DNA of 26,686 bases, from contig JALQBC010000092.1 in assembly GCA_023375675.1 (NCBI GenBank), positions 4,777 to 31,462 on the forward strand, written 5' to 3'. Within the stretch, counting starts at the first letter, position 1. The number at the start of each line of letters is the position of its first letter. Origin of the DNA: Cytospora piceicola. Taxonomy: Eukaryota > Ascomycota > Sordariomycetes > Diaporthales > Cytosporaceae. The notes beneath the pieces are model-generated. The model was not told where the DNA came from, made no database searches, and saw nothing but the letters and a program-made list of their open reading frames with translations. A program made the position numbers and the translations under genes. This document shows positions 1-10,555 of the stretch, one piece after another.

Positions 1-1390
1 ATTTTACTTATTATATATATATACAGCTTAAAAGCGGTTTTAAAACCGCTTTCTATTAAGTAACTAAGGTTTATTATCTGTAATATATATATTAAAATAT
101 TAAATACTTTAATATATAGTTTAAAAGCGGTTTTAAAACCGCTTTCTATTAAGTAACTAAGGTTTATTTTACTTAATATATATATATATATAGCTTAAAA
201 GCGGTTTTAAAACCGCTTTCTGTTAAGTAACTAAGGTTTATTTTACTTAATATATATATATATAACTTAAAAGCGGTTTTAAAACCGCTTTCTCTTAAGT
301 AATTAAGGTTTCTTATATTTAATATATATATTAAAATATTATAACCTTTAATATTAAGCTTAAAAGCGGTTTTAAAACCGCTTTCTCTTAAGTAACTAAG
401 GTTTATATTATTTAATATATATATATATAGCTTAAAAGCGGTTTTAAAACCGCTTTCTGTTAAGTAACTAAGGTTTATTTTATTTAATATATATATTAAA
501 ATATTAAAACCTTTAATATTAAGCTTAAAAACAGTTTTAAAACCGCTTTCTTTTAAGTAACTTAAGTTTATATTATTTAATATATATATTAATATATTAA
601 AACCTTTAATATTAAGCTTAAAAGCGGTTTTAAAACCGCTTTCTTTTAAGTAACTTAAGTTTATTTTATTTAATATATATATATAAAGCTTAAAAGCGGT
701 TTTAAAACCGCTTTTTATTAAATAGCTTAAGGTTTTATTATTTAATATATATATTAAAATATTAAAACTTTTAATATTAAACTTAAAAGCAGTTATATAA
801 CTACTTTCTATTAAGTAACTATAGTTTATATAAGTAAAAGTATATATATTAAGCTTAAAAGCAGTTTTAAAACTGCTTTATATTAAGTAACTTAGGTTTT
901 TATTATTTAATATATATATTAATATATAAAACCTTTTTATAATAAATTAAAAAGTAAGTTTAAAACTGCTTTTGTTTATTAAATAACTATAGTTTACTTT
1001 ATTAAAAGTATATATAATAATTTTAAAAGTAGTTATATAACCTTTTTATATTAAATAACTATAGTTTTATATATTTTATATTATTATATATATATTAAAA
1101 TATTAAAAAGGTTTATATTAAGCTTAATTATAATTATATAATTATTTTTTATTAAATAAATTTAATTTAATATATTATAAGTATTTATATTATTATTTAT
1201 ATAAGTAATTATATAATTAATTATATTATTAAATTTAAAATATATTTTAAAAGATTATTATAAAGTTTATTTTATATATATCTAATTACTTTTACTATAT
1301 ATATACTAAATAAAATTATATTAAATTATATTATATTTTAATATATTTTAATTAAATTTTAGTTATATTTATTTATTTAAGTTAATACAA
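1..1390. repeat. AT-rich palindromic satellite array, decaying rightwards
   Basis: The block is almost pure A/T except for a recurring 22 bp perfect palindrome whose core is GCGGTTTTAAAACCGC flanked by AAA/TTT. Palindrome copies begin near 31, 124, 198, 270, 363, 435, 528, 621, 693, 786 and 858, with degenerate copies near 951, 1026 and 1121. Spacings are of two classes, about 72 and about 93 bp; the long unit carries an extra ~21 bp containing AAAACCTTTAATATTA. A shared tail TTAAGTAACTAAGGTTTA follows each palindrome. From about 786 rightwards, G-to-A and C-to-T changes erode the palindrome (GCAG...CTGC at 858), and after about 1165 only AT-rich sequence remains. The composition changes abruptly to roughly balanced near 1390-1400. 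The array runs off the left edge. No coding capacity was seen. Confidence 0.9.
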
Positions 1391-3690
1391 TACTATTTCT
1401 TTTCGGTACTTTTGCTTTAATTTTGCCTTTGTCAATTGTGCGTACCTCGATTTGTGCGTGCGCCCCGCTAAAAGCATCGGGATCTCTGTCGGGTCAGCCG
1501 AGCGCACAGTGGGGCGTCAGCTCAACTTCCATTTGATCTTTCCTCGACTCCATCCTCATCACGGCCATCAGGGAACCGCCTGCAGTCCCCCGCAAACCTT
1601 CTCTCGACCACCGCGGTGCAGCCGCCTTGCAGCGGTTCAGCTGTGCCGTCTTGGCCTTTGAACTTGCTTGTGGGGCATGATAACGGACTCTTCCTTTGGA
1701 CTTTGAGTTCGGACCTCTGAAGACCTGGATCGGACCTGAGAACCTGATGAGACCTGGGGACGCCAGACACAGACTTGGTCATAGAACCTCATCGAATCCC
1801 TCCCAAGGTTAGCGTGAAGCTTCCTCTGCCGATGGAAATCGTCTGATCATTGATGATGGCATCGTCAACATGCCACCATAAGGTCCTACGACCTAGTATC
1901 TATAAAAATGCCAACTGTTCGCTCCAGAAAGACACTCCGATGCTATACCAGTTTGTGCTCAGCACTCGAATTTGAAGCACACACATACATATATATCACA
2001 TGGCTCAGTATAAACTATACCAAAGGGTAGCAGTATGCCCTGCCGACTTCTCGTCTGGTGTGTCGCCCCCTTCCCTTCTTCCTCCCTGCTTATCTCCCGG
2101 AAAGAAGAAGAACTACGATCCGATTATTTCCCCGCAAGTGTCTGTCGACCTTCCTTTCCAATTTTCACGATCTTTACCGGCCAGGGACAAGTCACAAATC
2201 CTCCAGTCGACCCTCTCAGGGGTTGGCTAGAAGGTTCGGGGACAGGAAGGATCACGATGCAATGCATGTCGACATTGAACTCATGACTTGGTGCAGCCGT
2301 AATCGGAAAGGGCACTATGGTTCCCAAAACGAGTTGCGTGCATTAAGGATAGAACCTCCTGGATTCACACCGGTTCAACTCACGAGGGGCACACGCAAGG
2401 CTCAAACAACCCCTTTCGGTAATCCGGTTAATAAGGTGGTGAGCTGAAAGCCAACAGTCCTTCCCCACCCCTCCGGAACCAGCGGAGGAGGAAACAGAGA
2501 GCAAGTTAAGGCTGTGTTCTTGGACGTCTTGGAAGTCCAAGGACGAAATTGCACATTGCCGGGCATACGAAGCATATTGCTTTTGGCCGGAGTTATTATG
2601 CGCGCTCAGCCTTTCGGGTTCCTGATCCTGACTACGACGGCATACACATGGACTATCAATTGGAATTTGGTAGAACCGAAAACATGGAAGGCCTGGCCAT
2701 GGCCGCCCCACGCTGTCTCATCGGCCGAAATATATCAGTACTACGGCATTATGCACCCCTCCATCCCCCATACCAGAGAAGGCGACAGTAGTCCTATCGC
2801 CATGCACGGGGTTCATGCGCCCTGCATCCCACGGGATGCAGGAGGGCTGGGAGGCTACTCGTGTTGTCACGATAGCTTCATGCTTTTTGTTTTAACCACA
2901 ACTGCCGCGAGTGTTGGCCGGTACTATGTGTTGGACTAGTTATGTACATACATAATTAGTGCACTCAATAGGTTTTGTGGCTAGTCACTAGCAGAACCTT
3001 GGGAGAAAGTTTCGAATCATTGGCGTCCTATGATGTGCCTCTCGGGTTACTTTTGGCTGCGGATGTATGCTGGCCCCTCGTTCAACGCTGTGGTCTCGGA
3101 GTTTTGACAGTTGTCAACTGTCAATAAAAGATACGATATTGACAATTCCCCTGGAAGCGTCTTGACGAACCCAAAGTGTTCCACAACACGCCGCTCCTCA
3201 TATCGCGAGGGCATCACGAGGACCGGACTCTGTCGTCCGCGTGGATTTCGCGGCGTTCTGGCCACTTCCTGCCATTGCCAACGCAACTGCCAGGACAGGA
3301 CCTCTTAGTCCGAAAACACGACGCTGACAAAGGCACCCCCACACAGTCGCCAGAAAGATTCACACGTGCGATCGTCGCTGCCGTACTGTACCCTGGAAAC
3401 TTCGATCGAAGATCCGTCACAGCACAGCCACACACCATGATTCCATCCACAAAAGAATGAAGAGGTACGTATTTTGTCCAGATTCCGCCACATTCATCGA
3501 CGATTCGAAACGCGACACTGACTTCATATCTTGCATATCACTGCCTGACTCAGCATGAGATAGCCACACCTGCACCTGTCAAATCGACCCGATCAACTGA
3601 CCGACGTGGAGCATCCCCCCCCCCCAGATTGCCCCGGCGTATGTACTTACTGCATCTAATACTAGTTACATATCCGAGCCCTACGGAGTA
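1391..3690. other. Gene-poor region, no supportable gene
   Basis: Base composition is balanced after the AT-rich block. Open frames are short and overlap on both strands. The longest, 2514-2939 (+), begins with GTG and resembles no family I know. A TATA-like TATAAAAATG lies near 1908, but no convincing coding frame follows it. An 11-base C run occurs at 3615-3625. I see no tRNA, rRNA or recognisable transposon remnant. Confidence 0.6.
3104..3124. repeat. Perfect 21 bp palindrome with one-base centre
   Basis: The left arm TTGACAGTTG (3104-3113) is followed by a single T and then the exact reverse complement CAACTGTCAA (3115-3124). A related TTGACAATT half-element follows at about 3136. It could be a dimeric protein-binding site or a chance hairpin; no neighbouring gene supports a regulatory role. 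Confidence 0.7.
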
Positions 3691-4400
3691 GGTACGTGGT
3701 TACATCAGTAAAACCCGGTAGGCCGGCCACAGAGCCAAGGCCCGTGGGATCTCCGCCTGCTCCGCGACCCTGGGCCCCAGTGCCCCGGGCCGGAAGTGGC
3801 CCTATGAAAGCCTGCGGAGAACCCCAGGGCCCCCACTTCGGATGATATCACTCCCTGCAAGGATCTAAGCCGCATCCCGACAAGGCTCAACAACGAGTCA
3901 CCAGCAGCTGAAGTGGGCTGCCGTGGCACTCGGCCGCCGTCATCAAACCCAACTTCTGCACAACCCTACAGGGTTATCTGTCGATCAAAGAGCCCTAGCG
4001 ACCTGAGTACCTGACTGACGTGGGTTACATCAATCTTGGATCAAGGATTCTGGAGTTTCCCACGAGCCCTCCCCAGAATTCCCCGGGGGACCGGCCACCA
4101 AGGTTGCGCGGAGGTCACCTCCGGATGATATCACTCCTCCAGGCCTTTGTTTGAGCCGCAATCCAAGGCAGTGATGAAACGAGGCCAGACCCTCGTCAGC
4201 CACCACCCTCCCGACTTCTCCACGGCCTGTTATTGGGCGTGTCTGCCTATCACCGTTTGCATCAATTTTCATCAAGGGTCTTATTGGGTCTCTCCGCAGG
4301 AAGATCCCCCAGGTTGAATCACGTTGGGCTCACTCGATGATATCACTTTCCTGGTGACTATAGATAACGTCTTCGCCCCATGAACACGCGCAGAGGGGCC
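3691..4400. repeat. Diverged internal duplication with three GATGATATCACT cores
   Basis: Segments starting near 3692 (ACGTGGTTACATCA) and 4019 (ACGTGGGTTACATCA) share, in the same order, CGGATGATATCACTCC (near 3837 and 4117), then TAAGCCGCATCC versus TGAGCCGCAATCC, and CAAGGC. A third core, CTCGATGATATCACTT near 4333, is preceded by CCCCCAGG much as the first core is preceded by CCCCAGG. On the minus strand the cores read as VISS in short open frames, but frame is not kept between copies. The copies are strongly diverged with indels, so this looks like an old tandem repeat or transposon relic. The family was not recognised. Confidence 0.5.
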
Positions 4401-7400
4401 CTTCGTCATTTCAGCTCTACTTCTGACGGGCGGTCACAACCATGGCTTACGTCTCAATCGCTTATTTGCTCAATGGACTCGAATTCAACATGATGATCTG
4501 GGGCATTTTCCACTCTATTTGGCAACCATGGATTTGGATGTCGAACATGGATAACGGTTCGGCCTTGGCGCATCATAGCGAGCTGACCCGCGACCTTGAA
4601 TATGTTTGACTATAGCCCGAATGGCGACATGATCCACTACCATGTCGAGAGACTTGAGTATCGTTTCGAACGGCCCGCCAGCACTGCGTTTCTGGTCACT
4701 TCTTCTCTAATCCGAGGTCATAGATACCGAAAGACAATCCTCAGCTGCAGGTACGTACCTTGCGCCGCAGGGGAGGGGTGGTCCCTTTCTTTCTTCCCTT
4801 TTTTCTTTGGTGGCCACCAAGATACTTCATCAATACCGTCAGACCGTCAAACAGAAGGAGTGGATATTAGATGACTATCTTTTCTCGACCCTCTTCCGTG
4901 GACCAGTCTCAAGTCATATGAACGTACATGCCATGGACGGTTACTACGTAACCACGTTACAACTCACAAGAAAATTATAGTTCTATTTTCTGACAGTAGG
5001 GTATGACTGGTTACCGAGTCTGGGGGGTGTCTTTTGCTCAATCAAGTTTGTAGGGAATCAATGGCGGCCCAGTGCTTACAGGGTATGGTGGCGAGACCTG
5101 ACGTCTTGTCTCCATTGTTTCCTGTTGAGAAGTTGCACTCCAGCAAATCAGCACGGGCGAAGAACTCTACGTACCTATTGCATTCTCGAAAAGTAAAGAT
5201 CTGAAAGTAAGAATATTATGACTGTAATAACTTGTGGCCTTGGTCCTGTAAGATGACTGCTATGAAAGGAATGCTCGACGTTGCGGCTTACCGTCAGTGG
5301 CTTACCGCCTGTCTCTAAATAGTGGTCCGATGCCAGACCATAATAGTAGTTGATTGTCATATATTTCTTGTTTAGTATTGGCTGTTGGCACCATACATGG
5401 CAGTGTGTCAAAATGTACTCTACAATTCGTATCTTCGATATTTCGCGGCCTGTGGCGCAGTATCATCTCTGGGTTATATGGAGTTTGTCCCGAATGTTGC
5501 ACCATTGTGAGCAAGTAAGATTGTCAACAAATCATGCCTGCCATTTGAATCTTATCTGGTTCTGTTCGGTAATACGAGGATTACCGTTTTTCTCGCCGTT
5601 ATCAGTCACTTCTAATTTAGAGTGCCTTGTTTTTTGCAGCAACCAGTTCACAAGCCGCTGGCGATTTTCTCGTTGCTTCAGCACCATTTACGTCTCTTGA
5701 TATGTCTGCGCTCAAGCTAACCAAAACATGTTACCTATTTGTTGACATTCGATTTACTATGAAGAGTGGCGTCCCTAACTTCAGGTCAGTTTTTCGTTGG
5801 ATCACGGCTAATAACATCTCAGTTAAACATATCCGTACACTGATCCGAGTGAAACGAACATTTTTTACCTTGAGGGCCCTGGTCCGAAGTGCAGTTGTTA
5901 TTCGGGATATTATTGACTCAGATGCTTCATTACTGCTGATTGCCATATGTACTATGCTGAAGCTTGTGATCTGGGTAATAACTTGTTTTTGTCCAGCGGA
6001 ATTTAGCATTCCATAACTTAAAACAGAGTTGGGCCGATGCTCTTCCTGCTCGTCATCCCATGGGATATTACAGTCAGTGCGCAATCGATTAGAGTTACAA
6101 TAGAAGGGAATACCAAATCATTTGGCAAAACATTCGAACATTGCCGTGATCAAAATTCTGGCTAGATGAGATTCAACTTCCTTGGTGTGTACATGCTCAA
6201 TGCCTTTACCAACGAACTGTTGAGGCAACAGTTTACCAGTCAAAGTCACATGTAATTATATAGACAAGCCTCATTCCAAGGTTATACTTGGTTATAGCTG
6301 AGATGTGAACAGCATCAAGCGACAAATTTTGAGTCTTTTGAATACGATAACATACTTCACAGATGCCTCGTCCGGTTTGGTGACCCAGTGCTGCCACATG
6401 CATGGCGATTGAAATCAATCAATTGATAAGCCCCCCCCCCCTTCGCCCACCAGCCAGCATGCCCGATCACACATTACTTACATGGACTACGAATTGAATT
6501 ATGTCTTGACGAAAATACTAGTAGCATTCTTGGGAGTGGTTTCTTGAGTGATGCCCTTGGAGAAGGCTGCCTCCAGCCCCCCCGCCCTTGTAGGAAATGG
6601 ACTATGTGACGATCTAGTATTAACACCAAAGCTTCACGGCCCGACTGAAACCTGAACATAGAGGAACGCTGGAAGAGGCCTGCTTTCCGTATGGCATTGT
6701 CGTTTACTAAGATGCCATCCCTGAGAGCCAGATCCATCATTTCCTGACGTTGGAGACCCCCGGCCCCCCAACATACACAGGTGCTTGCGAATAGACCAGT
6801 GAGCCTTTCCGTACCGGGGGCCCCTAATTGACATCTGGACCACCTTGGCTCTGATCAAGACATACCCGATTTGCTTTTAACCGAGCAACATTGAATCCTG
6901 ACACTACAGGTCAAACCAGTTGTTGAACAAAAACAATCACACCTCCAAAGTTCTGGGAGTATCAGTGGGTGCCTACGAAGACACTGTCCGTATCCCTCGT
7001 TCGACTGCTTCAAGTATATAACTAGTCTTTTGCTTTCCAGCAAACTATTGTATACAAGGATTTTTGAAATTATAGAGATGCCTAGATCTGTATTTGTAAA
7101 TAATAGCAAATTTGTATGGGGTAAATGAGTGTATTGACTGCGGTGAAGAAGGGCCAGGAACCTTCATGCTCCCTCGAACCCTTCTCCTTACTATTTGAGT
7201 GTAGATCTGCTGGCCTTGCCATCGGCTGTTCCATCTCGCATTCGGCTATTTAAAAGGCTGTGATGGGCGCCAAAATGTCGCCATCTAGGCTAAGTTACTA
7301 TAGCCTATCTAGCCATATCTGAGCCCTTACGCTATGGCTTCTGTAGAGAGAAAGGGTATCAACCACAGTATTGATGCTAGGCTATATACTCCTTCTGCCT

Positions 7401-7695
7401 TAGTGTGTGCATATCGAAGCCCTTTGTTAAGAGTCTTATAAGGCTATTGGGAGGCTCTGAATCAAGCGACGAAAGGTTTGAAACAACGTTGGTATTTATT
7501 AAGTGGAACGAGTATTGGATTCTGAATTATATGGCTTAAATAGTTTCGTAACACAAAATATATGTCAGTAAAGACCTTAGAGTGTCTAACAAGCGCAAGT
7601 AAGCTGCATATGTAAGTATGTAAGTACTTAACTCTAGCGATCCCAACATCACTGCTTCTGTACAGTGGGATATTGTCATTGCTCTGGTACTTGAT
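4401..7695. other. Gene-poor region, no supportable gene
   Basis: About 3.3 kb with only short, mutually overlapping frames. The longest, 5627-6016 (+) and 5731-6084 (-), lie on opposite strands over the same bases and match no family I know. The stretch around 4900-7600 is moderately AT-rich. An 11-base C run sits at 6431-6441. Around 7330-7540 there are interrupted frames that could be an unrecognisable mobile-element relic, but nothing supports a name. No RNA gene was seen. Confidence 0.55.
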
Positions 7696-8437
7696 TTAGT
7701 ACTTTCTCTTGCTCAACAAGAGAAAACACGCACTCTGCAGCGTTCCCGCCATGCCATAATAATCAAAACCCAGTCCATTCCAATGGCGTTCATAATGGAC
7801 TCGATGGCCTCCTCTCATCGACCGGGCTCAGCTCCTGGCAACAGCGGGCGGGCGGCACCTGCAATGGTTCCCTGGACCTGTGTTGCCATGTACCACAGAC
7901 CGGCCAGCGCTTCCTCCATGTCGGTGGGCGCCACATTCTTGGAAGACGGTGCTTGCGATCACGAGGTTGACCAGCATGCTCTGGCCCTGTGTCGTGTTAA
8001 TGAACTGGACCGACTCAGGGATCCGCGCCGGCTCCACGAGAGCCATCGATACTCCGTTGATTGCCTGCGTCATGGTCTGGCCGAGGCCGAGGAGGACAGA
8101 AAAGCCGTATACGTACGCCGGCGGCGTGTCGACCCCCACCGATGTCATAGCCACGCTGCCGCAGACGAGCAGCACGCCCGACACGAGATACCATGCCCAG
8201 TGGTAGCCCACACGCGGGAGGAGATACCTACACGGCAGCATCGCTGTCACGTAGATGACCATAAAGGGCAGGAGGTGTACGGCCGCTTCGATGCCGCTGT
8301 TGCCATACACGAAGAAAAAATACAGCGGGATATACCAGATGGCCACAGAAAAGCGCCGCGCTGCTGGTCTCCATGCACAGATACTGCAGTGGGAGCTGCA
8401 GGCTGCCCAAGAAGTCAACGGGGAACGGCCGCGGTTC
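7696..8437 (-). pseudogene. MFS drug-efflux transporter, C-terminal half, frameshifted
   Basis: Minus-strand fragments read as the C-terminal half of a major facilitator superfamily multidrug transporter of the fungal DHA type. In order they are RPFPVDFL (near 8437), YIPLYFFFVYGNSGIEAA, a PPAYVYGFSVLLGLGQT stretch, VEPARIPESVQFIN and a QGQSMLVNLVIASTVFQ helix, all typical of the distal membrane helices. The tail MEEALAG...EEAIESIMNAIG...LLSKRKY ends at a TAA (7696-7698). The frame changes inside 8341-8357 (a CTTTTCTG stretch), again near 7940-7960, and near 7750; an in-frame TGA also sits near 7810. The N-terminal half is absent because the sequence beyond about 8437 belongs to a plus-strand transcription-factor relic. 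The product would be non-functional. The family call is firm; substrate and subfamily cannot be told. Confidence 0.85.
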
Positions 8438-8718
8438 TGTCGGGCCCAATGCGTGCGGTTCGATGCACGTATACCGTGTCACAATTGCGAGAGCAGGGGC
8501 CCGAAATGCAGAAACCGCTGCTACAGTCGCACTTTAGCGCAGGCCCTCGATGAAATCGAGAATTTACGGTTGCAGGTGAGGGCGTTAGTACAACTGCAGC
8601 AACAGCAGCAAGTCAACACGTCAGCGACGACTCCAGGCTCATTCGTCACCGCCGAAAAGGACCAGCACACACTTCTCACCACCGCAGCCAGTGTCGCACG
8701 TTGTGCACCAGGCCACAA

Positions 8719-8744
8719 GAAGACGCCCTGGGCTGGGCGTCTTC
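8719..8744. repeat. 10 bp perfect hairpin inside the regulator relic
   Basis: GAAGACGCCC (8719-8728) and GGGCGTCTTC (8735-8744) are exact reverse complements around the loop TGGGCT. It lies in the linker region of the dead transcription factor, near a change of reading frame, so it may mark a small rearrangement or be chance. Confidence 0.6.
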
Positions 8745-9934
8745 GTCCGGGGCTCTCGCTCACAGCAGACGTCGTACTACAGCCCCTCGTCGGCCTACTA
8801 CTTCCTCGAGAGCACCAGCGAGTTCCTCGCTAACGAGCTCCAGAAGCCCCAGCCCGATCGTCAACTTCATCCTCGGCTTGCCCCTCGCCACGCCCCCAGG
8901 TCTGCCGCTGCGCGAGAGGGAACTACGGAAACGGCTGTGGTGGGGCATCGCAAAGGCCGAGGCCAAGACGTGCATGAAGCTGGGCAGGCCTTCCAGCTTC
9001 GACCAGGTCCAAGTGCTATGCCCTCTGTTGATGATGGTCAAGAGGCGGTCAGCCAGCCGGGGAGCACACTGGGGATATATGCGGGTGACAGTGATCGAGG
9101 TAAGGCGGAGGTTACGTGGCTGAGTTATCCCGTATGCTCTCAAAAGTTGAGCGGGACCTCTCGTGCCGACTTGTACGACGTCTTTGCGTCTCTTTTACAC
9201 TCGCACGGGATAGCCAGTCCCGACCAAGACCCGGGCGTTCCTGGAGCAGGCTGCCAAGTATCTCGCCTAACGCATTGATATCCTTCACTCCTGGCATAGG
9301 AACATTGTCCCGAAAGGCACGAAGGCGCCTCGGTGGAACGGCGGAGCCCTCTTCTCGACAGATAGAGCATCCATGGAGCTGGAGGACGGCATAGGGGCTG
9401 GGAGTGGGCCGGTGGTGCCGTTCTAGTTGCGAAGGCAGCGCATCTGCCTGGAACTGGTGTACCACACCATGGTCATGGATATCTACCGGCTCTTTGTCAG
9501 TTTTGATACCATCAGAGGCAGTCACAACAGCGGCAACCATGAAACACACCCGGATCCCAGAGAGAGCAGCGGATATGCCCCCTTCACAGCCTCGTGCGCC
9601 ACAGCCTGCATCTCCTACGCCAAATGCTCACCCGCCGCTGGCCCACCAAGTCCCCTCGGAAACAGACCTTCTCGACGGCTGGCACGAATGCTTCCAGTGA
9701 CAATGGAACGCATCCGTCACCAATGTTGACTTCCTCCTCGCACACCCATTGGGGCCCTCCACGGCGGCGGCGAGGCGGGCGGCCCACCGCGCCATCGAGG
9801 CCTTTGAGCTGTTTGGGCGCAACAATGTCGCTGTGGCGAGGAGCGCCGCGTCGGTGACGAGGGGCCTTGTCGCCAAGGCAAATCTGCTGGTGGCGAGGCT
9901 GACGAGGTTTGGGGAGCTTGGCCCATCCGGTCCT

Positions 9935-10009
<75 letters not shown>

Positions 10010-10015
10010 CAGCAG
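9935..10015 (+). repeat. CAG microsatellite encoding polyglutamine
   Basis: CAA is followed by 23 uninterrupted CAG codons (9938-10006), then CAT CAG CAG. In the plus-strand frame of the transcription-factor relic it reads as about 26 Gln with one His. On the minus strand it gives long Leu or Ala runs that explain spurious open frames there. Such purity is typical of a slippage-prone, young expansion. Confidence 0.95.
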
Positions 10016-10267
10016 GCCACTGTGAATGGGCAAGACAGTCAAGCGTGTCCGAGACTCCGGCACCGAGACTAGACCAGGGACAGGATTCTCGTCCCTCGGA
10101 CCACAGGCCGTCACCTGCCGAACAACAATCCCAGTTCGGGACTTTCACCGGCACAACCGACTTCTCCGGTTTTCATGAACCTGGCCATGATAGTGGACTC
10201 ATACAATAACTTTGACGATCTGCTGGCGGAGACGTGCAACCCGGCGGACTTCTGGGAATTGCATTGA

Positions 10268-10555
10268 TATGAGGGCGTACTTTAAACCTATAAATAGGTG
10301 TGAGCTTTGTATCATCCCATGACCGTGATATGGATATAGTCCTATTCATCGCCATCTATCTTTGCAAGTGGCATCAACAGAACCCGTACATGAACGGTGC
10401 TCTATGCTGCGCGCGCACTTCTTAGTGCCCTGTTCGTGAACACTTATAGCTCAGGCTTGCATAGCCTGGGCCGCCCCCCTCGGCCTTCCTCTGTCTAATG
10501 GGGTGAGAATAATTTCCCATAGCGGTTTACCCTCCAGTCTGCAGAATCCAACACC
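10268..10555. other. Short intergenic gap
   Basis: The gap separates the dead transcription factor (+) from the end of the mL41 gene (-), so it lies between two 3' ends. No gene or RNA was seen. Confidence 0.6.

Larger units (their letters stand above)
8432..10267 (+). pseudogene. Zn2Cys6 fungal transcription factor, multiply disrupted
   Basis: Pieces of a fungal Zn2Cys6 regulator lie in the expected order but in changing frames. First comes a partial binuclear-cluster domain, RFCRAQCVRFDARIPC then HNCESRGPKC (about 8432-8512), followed by a short coiled-coil linker (LAQALDEIENLRLQVRALVQ). The fungal_trans (MHR) region then shows YYSPSSAYYFLESTSEF, RELRKRLWWGIAK...LGRPSSF, AELSRMLSKVERDL, LELVYHTMVMDIYRLFV and HQVPSETDLLDGWHECFQ. 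The C-terminus has a polyglutamine tract and ends NNFDDLLAETCNPADFWELH before TGA 10265-10267. By spacing, the first zinc Cys is missing and the third is Phe. Stops occur at 9698-9700 (TGA where family spacing expects Trp) and 10070-10072 (TAG), plus frame changes near 8700-8900, 9100, and 9530-9640. Some frame changes could be undetected introns, but the stops and lost ligands mark a dead gene. Confidence 0.85.

Noticed and set aside
1..1390. CRISPR-like array (regular repeats and spacers)
   Set aside because: The intervening sequences are themselves repeated AT-rich unit sequence, and the context is eukaryotic.
2514..2939. 141-residue frame with hydrophobic segments
   Set aside because: GTG start, no known family, no splice or neighbour support, and an overlapping frame on the other strand.
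5350..6084. Cluster of 116-129 residue frames on both strands
   Set aside because: Mutually overlapping, Cys/Phe/Ile-rich as expected from AT-rich noncoding DNA, and no motif.
7783..8553. 256-residue plus-strand frame
   Set aside because: It is antisense to the MFS relic, whose minus-strand frame carries clear transporter motifs; its last part only briefly touches the start of the regulator relic.
9584..10154. Minus-strand frames with poly-Leu or poly-Ala
   Set aside because: They are translations of the CAG microsatellite in other frames. The plus-strand frame matches a Zn2Cys6 regulator.
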